Assembly (NCBI GenBank): GCA_000499405.2
Contig: HG738139.1
Span: 15,972,858 to 16,036,857, forward strand
Direction: 5' to 3'
Source: Onchocerca volvulus
Lineage: Eukaryota; Nematoda; Chromadorea; Rhabditida; Onchocercidae
Length of the DNA stretch: 64,000 nt
The notes beneath the pieces are model-generated. The model worked only from the letters and a program-made list of their open reading frames with translations, was not told the DNA's origin and made no database searches. Made by a program: the position numbers and the translations under genes. Positions within the stretch are counted from its first letter, which is position 1. Each line of letters starts with the position of its first letter. Positions 35,933 through 48,100 of the stretch are shown here, piece after piece.

Positions 35933-38900
35933 ACACACTCAGAGACCTTACCGCACTTAAAACAAACCATGGCAAAAGCGCTCTGCAATCTTGCGCCAAT
36001 TTCAGGTTTCTTAACCATTTTTCAGTGTGAGTCGCATATTATATACTTTATCATTTTTGTTTTTCTTTTTTTAATTCTTAAAGCTTCTATTTAAAAATAT
36101 AAAATTTAGGCGACTCAACACAGTGTTTACAAACAAACCCATGGCTGATGTATGTGTGCATTCAAGAGACAAGCACGGCCATTCATAGCGAATGCTGCCC
36201 TTCTGCAAATACAGCACCATAAGTTTTTGTGGATTTCCAGAAAAAAAAAGTATTAGAAAAGTTGTGCCAAGAAAGAAAGGGATGCATGTCCAAAATGTCA
36301 CACAGTCATATAACTTACCCATTTACAACAACAAACAACAAATTGTGCTAGCAACTAAAAACTGATGAAGAGAGCGACGCCTTCTATCCTTCACTAACAA
36401 TCCACAGAATTATCTGAGAAGTTATTTCTTTTTTTTTTTAATTGAAAAAAATCTATGATAAGAGTCAAAAGAAATCTTAACAGCAACTCCGCGACGCCGC
36501 AGTAATATTATGTTTTACTATACGGCACTGTTCAACCCAACTATCAATTCAGGTCATACAGACGGTTGAGAAAGTATCTGTTCAAATTATCATCAGAAAT
36601 TGTTCATTTTGTCAAAGCAAAAACAAAACAAGATTAACTAGACAAAGCTATGAGATTAGAACAATTCTAATAAGACTGTACATTTTATGAATGAAAAGAA
36701 CTGCGAAATATGGGAAAAAGAGAAGAAACAGATCCGTATGAATAATAAATGGTAAAACTGGCATTTTAATAAAAATTAAGTTATTTAAAAAGGAAAACAA
36801 ATAAATAAGCGCATAAATAATACGACATGTTTTGTTCTTATCTGAACTTTTCAAAGTCTAAAATTTAGTATGAATATGTAAAAATCACGCTCGAAGAAAA
36901 ATGAATGAAACTCAAGCATTCAATTCAAGCCATTATTCCAGCTTCTAGAAAACTTAATGAGTAAAAGAATTATAAGAAACAAATACACGAAAAGTTTGAT
37001 AATAGAGTTACTATCTATTTATAAGTTATCAAAATCAAAAAAAAATTAATGACTTACCGCTATCAAAACACTTCAATATTTCCACAAGCAAATTAAAAAA
37101 ATTACCTGACATCGATTCTTTATGTTGATATTCGATAAAGGCATAACCTCGTGGTTTTCCATTCTTGTCATGAACCAAAGTTAACTGAAAAACAAAATGT
37201 AAAAATGATTGATATCACTGATCTTCACCGAGTAACTTAATTAATCAGTAGTTTTAGAAGACATATAAACTCTATAAATTTGTTGATGCGAACGCTAGGT
37301 TACAAAGATAGGCTGTTCATCTAAAATCTAGCGATACTAACCAATATAATACAGTAGCATCTTATTTACTATGCAATAAAATATTTCATGACAAAAAAAA
37401 TTTTACAAAACATATAATGATTCTGCACTCTTTTATGTAGCGAATTTTTCGGAATAATAAAATTCAGTAACAATCACAATAAATGAATTTGACTTACACG
37501 TGAAATCTTTCCAAACTGCTCGAATTCTCGTCGAAGTTTCGATTCCGAAGTCTCGTAATTCTAAAATATAAAAGAAAAGAAAAACGGCAAAAACAATAAT
37601 TCTTTTCATCTGTAGTTCGAACACAAAAAATAAAATATGATAAAGAAATTTCCTTTACACTCAAAAAAAAAAAAAAAAAAAACAAAAAAACAAGGGCTAA
37701 TATATAGAATTAACCAGCTGTTCGCAACTATATGAGTCAAAAAAATTATAAATATTATTTCACTGTAATTGAACAAAGGGAATGGTGGTCGAAAAATTAT
37801 GAATTAATAATTTGCTTGAACAATTAACAAACAGTAGACGATGTTGAACAGTCAACCCCGACAAGTCTCTTCGCCTCAACCAAATTTTAAATTATAATTC
37901 ATATCAAGTTTGAATATTTCAAACTTTTCCCGAGGGAAAAAGACCGAATTAATTGGTATTAAAAATCATTTCATTCTTGGGAAATTTCTGCTGCATATAA
38001 ATTTGTTGAAAACATCTTGTAAATTAAAAACGAAAAAGTTGAATTGACAGCTTACTATTCGGGCTACAAACAGAGTTTTATATGGATCGACGGTTGCACC
38101 TGGATTTTGAGCTGGATTCCCTGGAACGAGATGGCTATTACTCATAGCTTAAGCTGTTAATAAATAGAGAAAGTTTTCAATAAATGGGAGAAAGTAATTC
38201 CGCAATCGAAACATTAATGAAATCAAAGTCAACTAATAATATAGAAAATTTAACGGCGGAACATACATGTTGCAATCCCCTGTTCAATCTTGTATGCCAA
38301 CAATTCTTCTTTTTCTTTTCGCTGCAATAAACATATCAAAGTAGTATGCAACTACCATAAAAAGGATGACGGAATATATTTCTTTCGTATGAAAGAAAGG
38401 AACATTGTTCCTTAATTCATGCAATTCAGTCATCCGGGAGAATTTTTTTATATATTATTAGAATTTCAACATTTCATATATTTTAAAAAGTTGGAATTTT
38501 TCATCTAAATCATTCTCTCCGTGTCGAACATATATATGATTCAGATCAAAAGAAACTACAAATGATATAACTGATCCAAATCCAGAAATATATTTCACTG
38601 ACCCGTCGAGCTCGTCTTTCTTCCTTTGTTTCATAAACTGGTTTTGGTGGTGTATCCTTAGGGTCCTACAAATAAATGTCTACACTATCATATATCATTT
38701 GTTGTACATCAAATTTTAAGAAATGCTATTAATCCATCCATTAAATGCAGTTCTCTTTCAACAAAATTTCCAGATAAGTAAAAATAACTATGATACAAAA
38801 AAATATGATATTAAGACCATCATTTCGTTACTTTTCATTATTTTGATATTTTTTGGATATAAAATTTATACAGCTCCTCATTATGATATTAATTTCTTAA

Positions 38901-39130
38901 CAGTCAAAAGTATCTGCTATATTATGTCATATGAGACCAAAAATCAAAATCGATTCAGATCTGTAACATCACTACAGGTAACATACCTCGAAAAGATGGA
39001 TGTATTCGGATAATCCCGACATTTTTGGTCGTTTCCGGTCAACAAGTAATTCATCGGGTGGTGGTTTATACGGTAATGGCGGTCGTGCTTCAAACAAGGC
39101 CAATAAATTATCCGGCAAAAATTGCGTCAT
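33681..39130 (-). CDS. rnp-7: U1 small nuclear ribonucleoprotein 70 kDa (U1-70K)
   Basis: U1-70K binds stem-loop I of U1 snRNA and helps recognise 5' splice sites. Nine exons: 39130..38987, 38665..38603, 38321..38267, 38147..38056, 37560..37498, 37184..37106, 34981..34880, 34716..34482 and 33798..33681 (316 aa). The start is secure: [20 protein letters not shown] is the conserved U1-C-contacting N-terminus, followed by TKEERRARR and a basic helix. The RRM has RNP2 LFVARI (113-118), [20 protein letters not shown]1 RGYAFIEY (151-158), [16 protein letters not shown] and [17 protein letters not shown]. The tail is rich in RD/RE/RS dipeptides and ends in DRRRH. It is shorter than the human protein, mostly in the tail. 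Intron 6-7 (34982..37105) is 2.1 kb and unusual; see the separate entry. An acceptor (CATTTCAG, ending at 39157) lies 26 nt before the ATG. Confidence 0.95.
34982..37105 (-). promoter_or_regulatory. U1-70K intron with a cluster of 5' splice-site matches
   Basis: This intron splits the RRM between RNP1 and KKADG. On the sense (minus) strand it carries six GGTAAG sites: GCGGTAAGTC near 37051-37060, TGGGTAAGTTAT near 36309-36320, GCGGTAAGG near 35946-35954, GCGGGTAAGTTA near 35401-35412, GGGGTAAGTTAT near 35381-35392 and AAGGTAAGC near 35281-35290; a GGGTGAGTT lies at 35271-35280. The true donor is a weaker CAG/GTAATT. Using the 37057 donor instead adds 48 nt (16 codons) in frame. Two candidate cassette exons (36413..36319 and 36202..35952, each behind a good acceptor) would bring in-frame stops. 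I infer possible autoregulation by U1 level; the site cluster itself is directly visible. Confidence 0.5.
35901..35938. repeat. (AC)n microsatellite in a U1-70K intron
   Basis: About 13 AC units, a one-base interruption, then four more. It is flanked by TATATGTAT-type text. Confidence 0.95.
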
Positions 39131-39365
39131 AGTATAAAAATGGTGATAATAACGATCTGAAATGAAGAAAAATTAGGAACTACCGAATCCGATCGCAGTA
39201 AATAGCTGAAACGTTAGACGTAAAACTGAACGTGAGACATGATATTTGTGTCATATTCATGTATGTTCTACGTAATCTAACGTGACGCGTGAGCTGAACA
39301 CAAAAGTCAATGCGAAAATATCAGATATAGTCATATATGCAACCACACACGATCACGGACACACT

Positions 39366-39383
39366 CACGTGTACACACACGTG
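39366..39383. promoter_or_regulatory. Paired CACGTG E-boxes upstream of U1-70K
   Basis: Two perfect CACGTG palindromes lie at 39366-39371 and 39378-39383, about 235 bp upstream of the U1-70K ATG, in a stretch richer in CG than its surroundings. CACGTG is the site of bHLH and bHLH-ZIP factors. Whether they drive this gene is inferred from position only. Confidence 0.4.
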
Positions 39384-42300
39384 AAAACGGCAGGGTTCGA
39401 ATATCAGCACATGACAATAAAATACAACAGACGCAAGCAAAATTCGCGAATATAAATATGTTAAAGCATGTAAAGTTCGTCCTGATCTCATGACAGCCAT
39501 GAACGGAAATCATTATTTAGATAGAAACCAAACTTGTCAAACCAATTCGGAAATACCGCTATGCAAATTCTCGGTCCGAGTATGAAAATTTGTTGGTGAC
39601 CATAGGTGGTCGCTGTTAATTTGGTATTAATTTCTTTAAGATGATAATAATATGCACACATTTGTTTTTCTTGCGAGATTCTAATTTAAAAGTTTCATTC
39701 TACCCTAAAGATGGATCAGATTTTTAATTCGGCCTAAGAATTTAGTAAAATTTAAATTTATATTTATTTTAATGAATTGCATACAATGAATCTAATGATA
39801 ACTTGTATTCCCTGCAACTTGGCATCTCATGATAATCACTATTTCATAATCATTTTGATATGAAACAATTACTGTAAAATATTTTCAGTAATTTCAGAAT
39901 ATAATAAGTCAAAAATATATATATTAATGTTGACTCAAAAGTTGATTAATTAATTAATCGGAATTTTCTAAAAATTTTTCTGGATTTTAAGATTGAAAAT
40001 GATAGCATTTTGAATGAAAGAAATAATTAGCAAAAGAAAAAGGAAATCGTTTAAACGTTACATTAAATATTAAAATACTCGAATTTTAACTTTCTATTTA
40101 AATTAAATCGAAATTCAAAAAAAAAACACGAAGTTTAAGCGTCCCATTTTATTTGTTAAAAATATATCAAAAATATATCATCTGTTTAAGCAAATGAATC
40201 AATAAGCAAATCGAATCTTGGAAATTTAAAGATAAAAATAATTTTATTCATCGCTTTTCTACTGCTCAATGGGTTTCAGGTATATTCAAACTGTCATCTT
40301 TCCTAAGCAGAAAAAATTTGTTATGTCACATTCTCATAGAGCGCAAAAAAGTAAAATTTGAAACTTTTTGAGGAAAGCATCAAAAAAAGTAAACTTTTGT
40401 CTTTTTTAAATATTTGTGTAATGAATATTTTTTTAAATATTTCATGAATAAAACTAGTATATTATACTACTTAAAACAAAAAGTAAAAATCATCTAATGT
40501 AAGTCAGACGGTTTGTTATTTATGAAAGTATTTCGTTTTCAAAGCTGCCAGCTTTAACCCTTTTTTTATTTTAAATTCGTTTTTGATAATTTCAAACTGG
40601 TAAATTCATATTTTGTAGTTGTAAAACGGCAAGAATTTCGAGATCTTATCATCATTCCTTTTCCCTTTCACTTCTACCACGAAATGCCAAATACCACCAA
40701 CAATTTTAACTAATGATAAATGCGGTGATTTTCCAAACTTTTTTTTTTTAACTTCGTCAGTTAATTTCACTGGAATAATATGATTGCAAAATTATCAATA
40801 AATGATCATTTTAGAATGTTACTTTGCAATTTTGTATTACTGTTTCATAAATAATACTTTGATAATTTTGCTTATGCAGTGATAATTGTTAAAAATATTC
40901 CACAGCATATTCCGTAATATGAAGAAAAATAATGAATGGCATTTATTACTCAACGATTATTATCAATGAACTATAAATATTGGCCATTATCAATAAATAA
41001 TAGTTTTGATAGTATATAATAAACAAAAATTTCTTAAATTATCATTTTTTGCAGACTGTGACAATCTATAATTTTAATTCATTTCAGTTTCTATCCTTCT
41101 TTCTATTCTTTTTCATTTTTCGAATTGTCTCGTCAGATAATATTTTGATAATTTTTCTACATTTTTGTCTTCTTTTTTAATCGAAATCAATCAAATATTC
41201 TTGATAATTCAATCAAAAGTGGATTTTATTTTCTCATCTTTTGATTTTTATTATTAATATATAATAAATAAAATTATTGCAACAATAACAATATTTATCT
41301 ATCAAAAATATACTTTTTTTTCGATAAAAAAATTATTGGAGTAAATTTAAAATTTCATTATTTATTGGAAATAAAAGATGAAAATTTATTTGAAACAATT
41401 AAAAGGATTAGTATTTCTAAAATTATCCATGCCTATTTTGCATAAATTTTATTCGTTCAATTTTATGACATTTCTTCCCCGTTCATATTATCCTTTTGGT
41501 ATTTTTGCTCATAAAAATTCTCGATAAAAATTAGATTGTTGATTGACGATTTATTCAACAGTACCATTATCATCAGATCATCGTCGTGGTTTCGCTCTTC
41601 CATCCTTCCACAATACCTCCAACTAAACATCATCTTTTTCCATTTCTTCTTTTTCTTCTTTCTTCATAATTTTTTCCCCCGCTATTATATCCCTCATTTC
41701 GCTCCCGCACTTTCTTGAATTCAGCGGTATATTTTTTGTATATTTCATATTATTATTGTTTCTGAAAGAGTGAAAAGAATTGATTAATGAGGGACATACT
41801 TCTTTCTTTCAAGCTTTCCTTGATAATTAGTACAGATGATTTTGTTGTATAATAAAATCCTCGATATTACAAAGATTATTGGATTGGGAATTGATTAGTT
41901 TAGATGAGTCCGGAAGTTCAGTTGGATACACCGGGAAGTTATCTGCGGGTTATAGGATTTGAGAATTGATTGAGTTTGATGAGGTTTGGAAATTGTAAAT
42001 AAATAAACAAACAATTAAGGCAAGATTGGACAGAAATATCTGTTATCAGAAACATATGCTTACTTCTTAATGATACAGGAATGGACACTGGTCAAAAATA
42101 GTTCATATTAAGAAACGGTCATTTAATTTAATTGCCTATTAATATGTTGTTTACAATTTTATTGTTTAATCGTATTACTCGAATCGTTTAACAGATATCG
42201 ATTATAAAATATCGACCGATTAAGTGGTTGATTATGCGTTAAAGTTAGCCTATTGTTAGAATATTTTTGACAGTTTCTAAAAGGATAAAATATTCAAATG

Positions 42301-42620
42301 CTTCTTTTTGTTGCATATGTAAGTATGTGTAAGAGAAAAGAATTGAATAAAGAGAAGACAATGGGCACTTAAAAAGAAAAAGAAAGATAATTCATTCGAT
42401 CAAATAATACTTCAAAACTTATTTCTCAACTAATTTAAAAATATTTGGATAGCTAAAACACTCATTAATCAAATCATAACTTGAATAAAAATATTAATCA
42501 TTTAAGAAAACAAAAAAAGGGAAAAAATAAAAAAAAGCAGAAAATCAAATAAACGAACAGAATCTTTCATTTTAATCTGATTACATCATTAATAATGTTG
42601 AATCTGATTACACCATTCAT

Positions 42621-42670
42621 TTTGTTGCTGCTGTTGTTGTTGTTGTTATTGTTGTTGTTGTTGATGTTGT
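42621..42670. repeat. (TTG)n-like trinucleotide repeat
   Basis: About 15 TTG/CTG/ATG-type triplets, mostly GTTGTTGTT, with a few substitutions. Confidence 0.9.
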
Positions 42671-45104
42671 ATCAGTCAGGAAATATACAAATTATTTCAT
42701 CCATTGTCTAATTATTTCATGCTTTATGATCAATACATTCCATTGAAATTATCTAATCATTATCATTGCTTATTGATACGAATTGATAATTTTTCTTTCT
42801 CTCTTTTTCGTCACAACATTAGTTATTTAATTGAAATCTTTTTGATCAATTATCATTATTTTAATTGCAATCGTAATTATTATGAATTATCGTTGAAATT
42901 TTTGACTAAAAAAAAAGGTAGAATTATATCAATAATGTCAAAATATTTTGCAGTATTTTGTGTTTTATCTTATATCAATATATATATATATGTATATGTT
43001 CCTTGTATCCAAACATAAAACCAATCGGCAAAATGTCTTTGATGTGGCAAAATGTTATTCATTGATGTTTGCCGCAATCAGAAACTAATGATATAGTGTC
43101 CCGAGTGATCTTTTCCTTCCTTTTTCCCCTTTCCCTCGGCAATCCTATCACCTCGAAACTTTTCTTTCCCCCAAATATTCTCTCTTTCCTTCTTCTTGGA
43201 TATTTCTTTTCAAACATTTTTATACCTTTTTAAATCAATTTTTTTCAATCTTTGAAATATTTCATTTTTTTGTTTTGTTTTGATTATTGCCAATTACTAT
43301 TATTATTGTTATTATTTTTATTCCTGTTCTTGTTATTATTATTACTAATAATAAATAACATAAACCTTATTTAGTTTCGCATTTTTTTTTCGGTGTAAAA
43401 TTTCATATTTTTTGAAAAATTTGGATTGGAAATGGCTCAATTTCATCAGCCATATGTTTTCAACGATTTTATTCTTAATCAGCTCTTCGTGTGCCTGTGT
43501 GCAATTCATATATATATGAGTGTATATTTATTTATTTGCGGATGGTATCATTTTCAACTGTCGGAGCGGAAGAGATGAATCGTTGAATATCGCGGAAGAC
43601 CACCCCGTCGACTATTGAAATTCATTCAATTTCAATCCGTTTCCTTCTTTCCGAATTTAAATCTAGCAACTTGGATACAGTCTGCCAACCTTTTCTTCTC
43701 GCATATCGCTCCGGACGGAAGGAATAGAGTGGAAGAGGATTGTGATCGGATACAATATCAAATTTCATACTTTTTAAATCTATCGTTAAAATTCACTGCT
43801 TGACTGATTCCTTCATCTTCTTCCCCAACTCCAATCTTTCCTTTCATCTCTCATTGCTAAACCTCTCATTTTGTTTCATTATCATCAAATATTATCAGTT
43901 TTTGAAATGTAATAACTATTTGTGTGAAATGAATTTTTCCATTACTCTTTTTTTCTTTTTTTTGAAAAATAAATATTTTAATTATTGTTAATATGCAAGA
44001 AAATAGATAGAATGATATACATATGATTTACATATTTATTTACAAATTATAAATCTTTAGTTATATTTATTTAAAAAAAAAAAAAAAAGGAGAAAAATGT
44101 TAAGAAAAGTTTTTGTTGCAAATTATATCGAAATTTGAAAAATTTTTTTTTTGTAATTTTTTTTTTTGCAAATCTGACAAGTAAAAAATATTGAAAACTG
44201 ACCGTGTTCGTTTTTTGAAGAAATAATTAATTACTTGAAAGCATAAATGTTGATGCAATTTTTAGCTTCCCAATTCACATTTGTTATTTTTTATTTTTTA
44301 ATTTTTATTTTTTTTTTTGCCATTTTCCATTCTTTCAAACATTTCTTGCTGATATTCGCAAAAAATTTTCAATGATTATTTTTAATATTTGATATCATTA
44401 ATGAAAAAAAAAATCGATTTAAATTCCTTAATCCATCTTTTTGAATTATTAAATCTTATAGTTTAAGCTCATTTTTACTTATAATCTCTGATATTTAACT
44501 GCTAATGTACGAGCAATAATTAATTTGATAAATCGATTGATTTAAAAATTAACTGTAAAAATTCAATAGTCAATATTACTTATATCATTTTCGATATGCC
44601 TTTATTTGTCCAATTAATTAATTATATTTCGGTTGCAATTCTATTTGTTTATTTTTGCATTAAACGCCAAAAGAATTCCTTCGTGGAAAATTTGCAATAT
44701 GCAAAATGCATGCGGGATGTGTGCAAGCAATTTGCAAACAAAAGCTATAAACAAATTGAAATGTCAATTATAGAGGAGGAGGAGGATGGGATCTTTTTTG
44801 TTGACGCACTCTTTCGTATCCTTTCTGCTTATCGACTTTTAAAATTCTCTCTTGAAAGTAAAACTATTTCAAAGGTGTTATTAGAAATTTGAAAGAAAGA
44901 AAAAGTTTTTAATTTTCGAGGACTTGAGAAAAATTTTGCAAAAAATAAATTGAAAAAAGAAACAAAAAAAATTTTTAATTTCATTCCAGGATATTATAAC
45001 TATTCATTTATTAGTGTCAGAATAATTCATACTAAGATTTTATTTAATCTCAAAAATTTGCCAATTTTATTTCAAGAAATATATTTTTAATGAATTTTTT
45101 AAGT

Positions 45105-45199
45105 TATTATCGCTACAATTTTGTATAATTTATCGCTACAAATTTGTATAATTTATTGCTACAAATCTGTATAATTATCACTACAAATTTGTATAAATT
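45105..45199. repeat. Four-copy tandem repeat, about 25 bp unit
   Basis: The unit CGCTACAAATTTGTATAATT (with a few more bases, TTAT) is repeated about four times with small changes. Each unit contains the palindrome ACAAATTTGT. Confidence 0.85.
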
Positions 45200-48100
45200 G
45201 TATAAGCTTTAAAATTATATTGTGTATTGAAAAGATATGATAATTTACGAATTTTTAGCCATGCAAAATTTCGTAATACTTTTTTTTTATTCTTTCTTTT
45301 TCAAAATATTCATAATTTACAAAAACAAAAAGTGAACATTTCATATTATTTAAATCATTGACTTTTGTAAAACTTTCATCCATCTTATTGTTCATTTGAT
45401 AAATTTTCATTTTATTTCATAATTATTGAAATTATTTCATTCATTCCTTATCAGTTTTTATAATCAAAATTTATCCTTTAATTAACCAACCAAAGATTAT
45501 AAAAAGGCTCCTTTTTTTATCCTTTTCTTCTTTTTTTAAATTACATTTCAATTTAGAAAGGTTTTCGGGAAAAGAAGTTTCAGTATTTGAAAGTATAATT
45601 TTCTTAAGAATAATTTAGCTTATCATTGTGACGAGAAAGCGTCGTTTTTTCTTCTTTTAAATCACATAAATTTCATTCATCTTTCTCCTTTCAATTTACA
45701 TATTCTTTCATATTGTTGCGGTGTTTTTGAATTGTTGAAGTGTTTTAAGAAAAAGGAAAGAGATTAACTTCACTCATATGAGATCACTTCTCCTGAAGAA
45801 AATTATTGTTTATTGAATTTGCAGATGACGTGCTACTTACTACTTCATATTTCCGCCTTCCTTCTGAATTCATCAATTTGAATTCATTGAATTTTTCCTT
45901 CTCTATCCTTCCTCCATTATTCCCGATCCGATAATATACGTTTACAGCAATTGCACCATCAGATCAGGAGAAGTAGTCAAAAATAAACGAATAGTCGGTA
46001 CTTCCTTTCATGTTCCTTCAAAGATTGATGATTTGCCCTTCTATTCTTTTCATCTTTCTTTTTCTTCCTTTTTTTTTCATTTTTTCATAAATGCACTTTT
46101 TCTCTGCGTATTATGTGTATTTTTTAGTATTTTTTATTTCTCGAATATCATCTATCCTTCAAAATTTATTCATATCATATTATGAACTCGTGGAATTTTT
46201 TTTTTTTTTTATTTCAAAAATTTCATTTTATAATTACTTAAATTTGCGCAAGAATTTTCATTTATTATTTTTCTTTTCTTTTTTTTTTTTTTTTTGAGAT
46301 TTTCTTAATAGGCGAATGTTAGCATTTGCTTTTGATTTTCTTCAAAGACTTGAAATTAAAATATTATTTGGAAATATTTAAATTACGATTAGGAAAACTT
46401 AATATTGAAATTTGAATTTCAATATTTCTCGCAACTTTCATCATATTATTTCCTCTTTTATTGTTATTTTTCATTTTTTTCTTTACTTTTTTATGCTTTT
46501 ATTGATTAATTTTCCTGTTTCAATTCATATAAATGGAAAGGGAAAGATGAAAATAAAAATAGAAAAAAGAAGGAAAAATGAAACAATTTTCCATTATCTT
46601 TTAATATTGAAGTTTGTAATTATAAGCTTAGAGAAATACGAAATTGGAACTTTGCATCTCTTTGCATCCTTAATCAAACGATAAGTGGCCGATATTTCTG
46701 TTTACTCAGGATTGATTATTTATCGCCGATACCTGTCTGATACTTGAACATACTTGAAGTGACACAGTAAAGATATGAGAAGGGTTCTGATCTACCTTTT
46801 CTACAGGTTTAATTAATCGTTCCTCAAATTAGAACGATTTTAACAACGATCAGTAAATTTATCCTTTTATTTTCAATTTAAGATTATTATCATATCGAAT
46901 GTCTATTTATTTTAAGGTTAATCAAATATATCCAAAATTATTTATTACGAATGAAAAAAAAAAAAATTTCTAAGATGGATCACTTAAGCATTAGTCAAAT
47001 TAGCTTTCCTAATTTTAAATTTTTAATTATAATTCGTTTGCCTAATTGATTTTATTTCTACTTATCTATTTTCATTGAGTTCATTTTTTTTTTCATTTTC
47101 TGTGCCTCATGATAATTAGTAAAATTTATTCCAACTAATTAGCCGAAACAATATCATTTTCATAAATACTGTTTCATTAACATTTGTAAAAATGTCAATA
47201 CAGTTTGAGAATGAATGATTAGGAGAAGTGCGGTGAAAGAAAAAGAATAGAATTTGACAGTATGTTATGTTTGAAATTTTTTGAATGAAAATGTGATATT
47301 GCATATTGATACGATATCAATCATATGTATGACATTTGTTCCTTTAAACTTTCTAATTTTTATTGATTTTATCATCATAATATTATCACTTGGCGCATGC
47401 ATGATAACATCTTTGTAATTTAAGCATATTTTCATTTTCTTTATTCTTCTATTTTTTTCATTATTTTATCTTCCTTTTTTTATCTTTTTTCTATTTTAAT
47501 TTTTTTCTTGTTATTATAAAAGTTTTCTAAAATCTGCACTTTTAAGATATAATGGATGAACATTGTTATAACATCACTAGTAGGCGTTATTGTTCAGAAA
47601 TGTCGTCAGTTGTCATCTTTGTTTGTCATCATATCAATGAATCAATTCAATGATGGTGAAATAAGAATTTTGCAAATACATATTTTTTTTTTGAAATTTT
47701 AAAATGAGGAAAAGAAAAAGAGAAAGAACTTTTTATTAAGTACTAAATTAATAATAGATGTTTAACATTTTAATATTTCGTCAAGTTGTAGTATAAGTTG
47801 ATTGTAAAATGGTTCAAACATTCCTACCACTTTTTTCCTGTTCCTACCAAAATTTAGATTTTCAAAACAACTTCCTTCCATTTTTTCATCATTTAAACTG
47901 TACAGAAAAAGAAAGAAACTAAAAAATTTTAGAAAAAAAAAAAAGGAGAAAGATATTTTAAGATGGCGAAGCATTACAGTTAATGAGATTCTCTCACCTA
48001 TCCTTCACAAACGGCCGGTCGTTCAAAATCATTGATAAAAGGCGCCGATTTTATTAGGTCTCTCACAAAAAGCTTACAAACACGAAATCGGAAAAATGAA

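Noticed and set aside
42704..43018. 104-codon plus-strand ORF
   Set aside because: Codon use follows base composition (F, Y, I, N, L dominate) and no splice or homology support exists.
44596..44892. 98-codon ORF with one hydrophobic stretch
   Set aside because: A few ORFs of this size are expected by chance in 64 kb at this base composition; no acceptor, signal or family is seen.
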